A stretch of DNA of 64,000 nt from the NCBI GenBank assembly GCA_963682175.1, contig OY821793.1:25007493-25071492 (forward strand), read 5' to 3'. The DNA is from Triglochin maritima (Eukaryota > Streptophyta > Magnoliopsida > Alismatales > Juncaginaceae). Shown here piece by piece: positions 63,921-64,000 of this stretch. The notes beneath the pieces were generated by a model. The model had not been told where the DNA came from and made no database searches. It worked only from the letters and a program-made list of their open reading frames with translations. The translations under genes and the position numbers were made by a program. The stretch's first letter is position 1; every line of letters begins with the position of its first letter.

Positions 63921-64000
63921 CTGAAATATGTGAAGAATATTGCTAGATAATCAGGACAAAATTTCAATTATCTGTATACACGAGTTAATAGAGGTTAAAA

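Overview
This 64 kb window is nuclear DNA of a flowering plant. Every host gene is intron-rich with GT-AG splice sites, intergenic DNA is AT-rich, and DNA transposons of the Mutator-like (MULE), PIF/Harbinger and probable hAT types are common. Several first exons are GC-rich. I cannot place the species from sequence alone.

Seven host genes were reconstructed exon by exon, with all phases closing: a Pumilio-family RNA-binding protein (minus, 2387-10410); a plastid-type thioredoxin-like protein with a WCRKC active site (minus, 12923-15886); the SnRK1 kinase beta-3 subunit (plus, 24994-25398); the AAA ATPase CDC48 (minus, 26359-32348); an ABCG3-like half transporter with a degenerate ATPase (plus, 41164-48500); an EVAN-like dolichol kinase (plus, 55929-62696) that carries one in-frame TGA; and the 3' part of an ARA6/RABF1-type Rab5 GTPase (minus, 63313-63920, cut by the window end). 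They are housekeeping functions without an operon-like relation: RNA control, plastid redox, energy signalling, protein extraction, transport, glycosylation lipid supply and endosomal traffic. The beta-3 and ABCG3 genes are, to my recollection, also neighbours in Arabidopsis, so this may be an old gene neighbourhood opened up by CDC48 and transposons.

Between and inside the genes lies a dense transposon layer. At 16-21.7 kb a MULE encodes a transposase fused in frame to an OTU-type cysteine protease domain, together with an opposite-strand plant-mobile-domain gene; a second, non-autonomous MULE is nested in it. Relatives of the nested element lie at 49.5-50.8 and 51.5-52.1 kb. These MULEs carry unusual 33-bp repeats in which two palindromes alternate, placed in the transposase first intron and, in the non-autonomous copies, also near the 3' end. 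At 36.9-39.1 kb is a complete PIF/Harbinger element with an intact transposase and TNA target duplication. Four short relatives (22.2, 34.7, 35.4, 46.5 kb) share its termini and some sub-terminal sequence.

Other structure: a 2 kb block at 52.8-54.8 kb of two interleaved minisatellites, one of them present in both orientations; a related minisatellite inside a TIR element in a dolichol kinase intron; tandem arrays in introns of CDC48, ABCG3 and dolichol kinase, two of which duplicate a splice-donor context; and long (TG)n-(G)n tracts.
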